A DNA stretch of 31,443 nt. Origin: Anthoceros angustus. Its lineage: Eukaryota > Streptophyta > Anthocerotopsida > Anthocerotales > Anthocerotaceae. The stretch spans positions 307,159 through 338,601 of the forward strand of contig MU008190.1 in the NCBI GenBank assembly GCA_010909165.1, read 5' to 3'. The notes below the pieces were generated by a model that saw only the letters and a program-made list of their open reading frames with translations, had not been told where the DNA came from and did not search any database. The translations under genes were made by a program, and so were the position numbers. Below are positions 31,442 through 31,443 of this stretch, in pieces; within the stretch, counting starts at the first letter, position 1, and every line of letters begins with the position of its first letter.

Positions 31442-31443
31442 TG

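Overview
The window looks like nuclear DNA of a land plant. It carries three intact copies of the plant 'root cap' / LEA-related secreted protein family, a spliced kelch-repeat gene with GT-AG introns, a plastid-type membrane protein gene, a Ty3/Gypsy retroelement with an initiator-Met-tRNA primer site, and a decayed CACTA (En/Spm) transposase. The introns I could place are short (about 50 to 180 bp) and the root cap exons are GC-rich. This would suit a seed-free plant with compact genes, but I cannot name the species from sequence alone. The last ~600 bases are different: AT-richer and matching a Bacteroidota-type succinate dehydrogenase iron-sulfur subunit.

Layout. 1-5.1 kb: a GC-rich upstream region, then a ten-exon kelch-repeat gene on the + strand. 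5.65-5.85 kb: a broken fragment of a root cap gene (- strand). 6.9-12.3 kb: three root cap family genes, A (+), B (-) and C (-). Each has a TATA box about 70 to 105 bp before its ATG, a short signal-peptide exon, one phase-1 intron at the same place, and one long exon. 14.26-15.35 kb: a plastid-targeted multi-span membrane protein (-). 15.4-16.6 kb: weak, unrecognised ORFs.

16.6-20.1 kb is a rearranged Ty3/Gypsy element. One LTR copy points right, a second LTR with primer site and gag start points left, and a third partial LTR with primer site and gag start points right again. The rightmost copy runs from gag straight into integrase; protease, reverse transcriptase and RNase H are missing. 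20.7-30.7 kb appears to be mostly a large decayed DNA transposon. A CACTA-like terminus lies near 20.70 kb, followed by a strong hairpin, then about 6.5 kb I could not assign, then a frameshifted TNP2 transposase reading leftwards (29.8 to 27.4 kb).

How the genes relate. The root cap genes are a local tandem family: secreted proteins of unknown biochemical role with conserved cysteines. The broken fragment at 5.65 kb shows that the family once had at least one more copy here. The kelch gene and the membrane protein gene show no functional link to them. I did not find a defence system, CRISPR array, rRNA or tRNA gene. The most consequential oddity is the bacterial sdhB sequence at the window end, which has several frameshifts within 600 bp. 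It is either a contaminating or chimeric contig end or, less likely, a decayed transferred gene.
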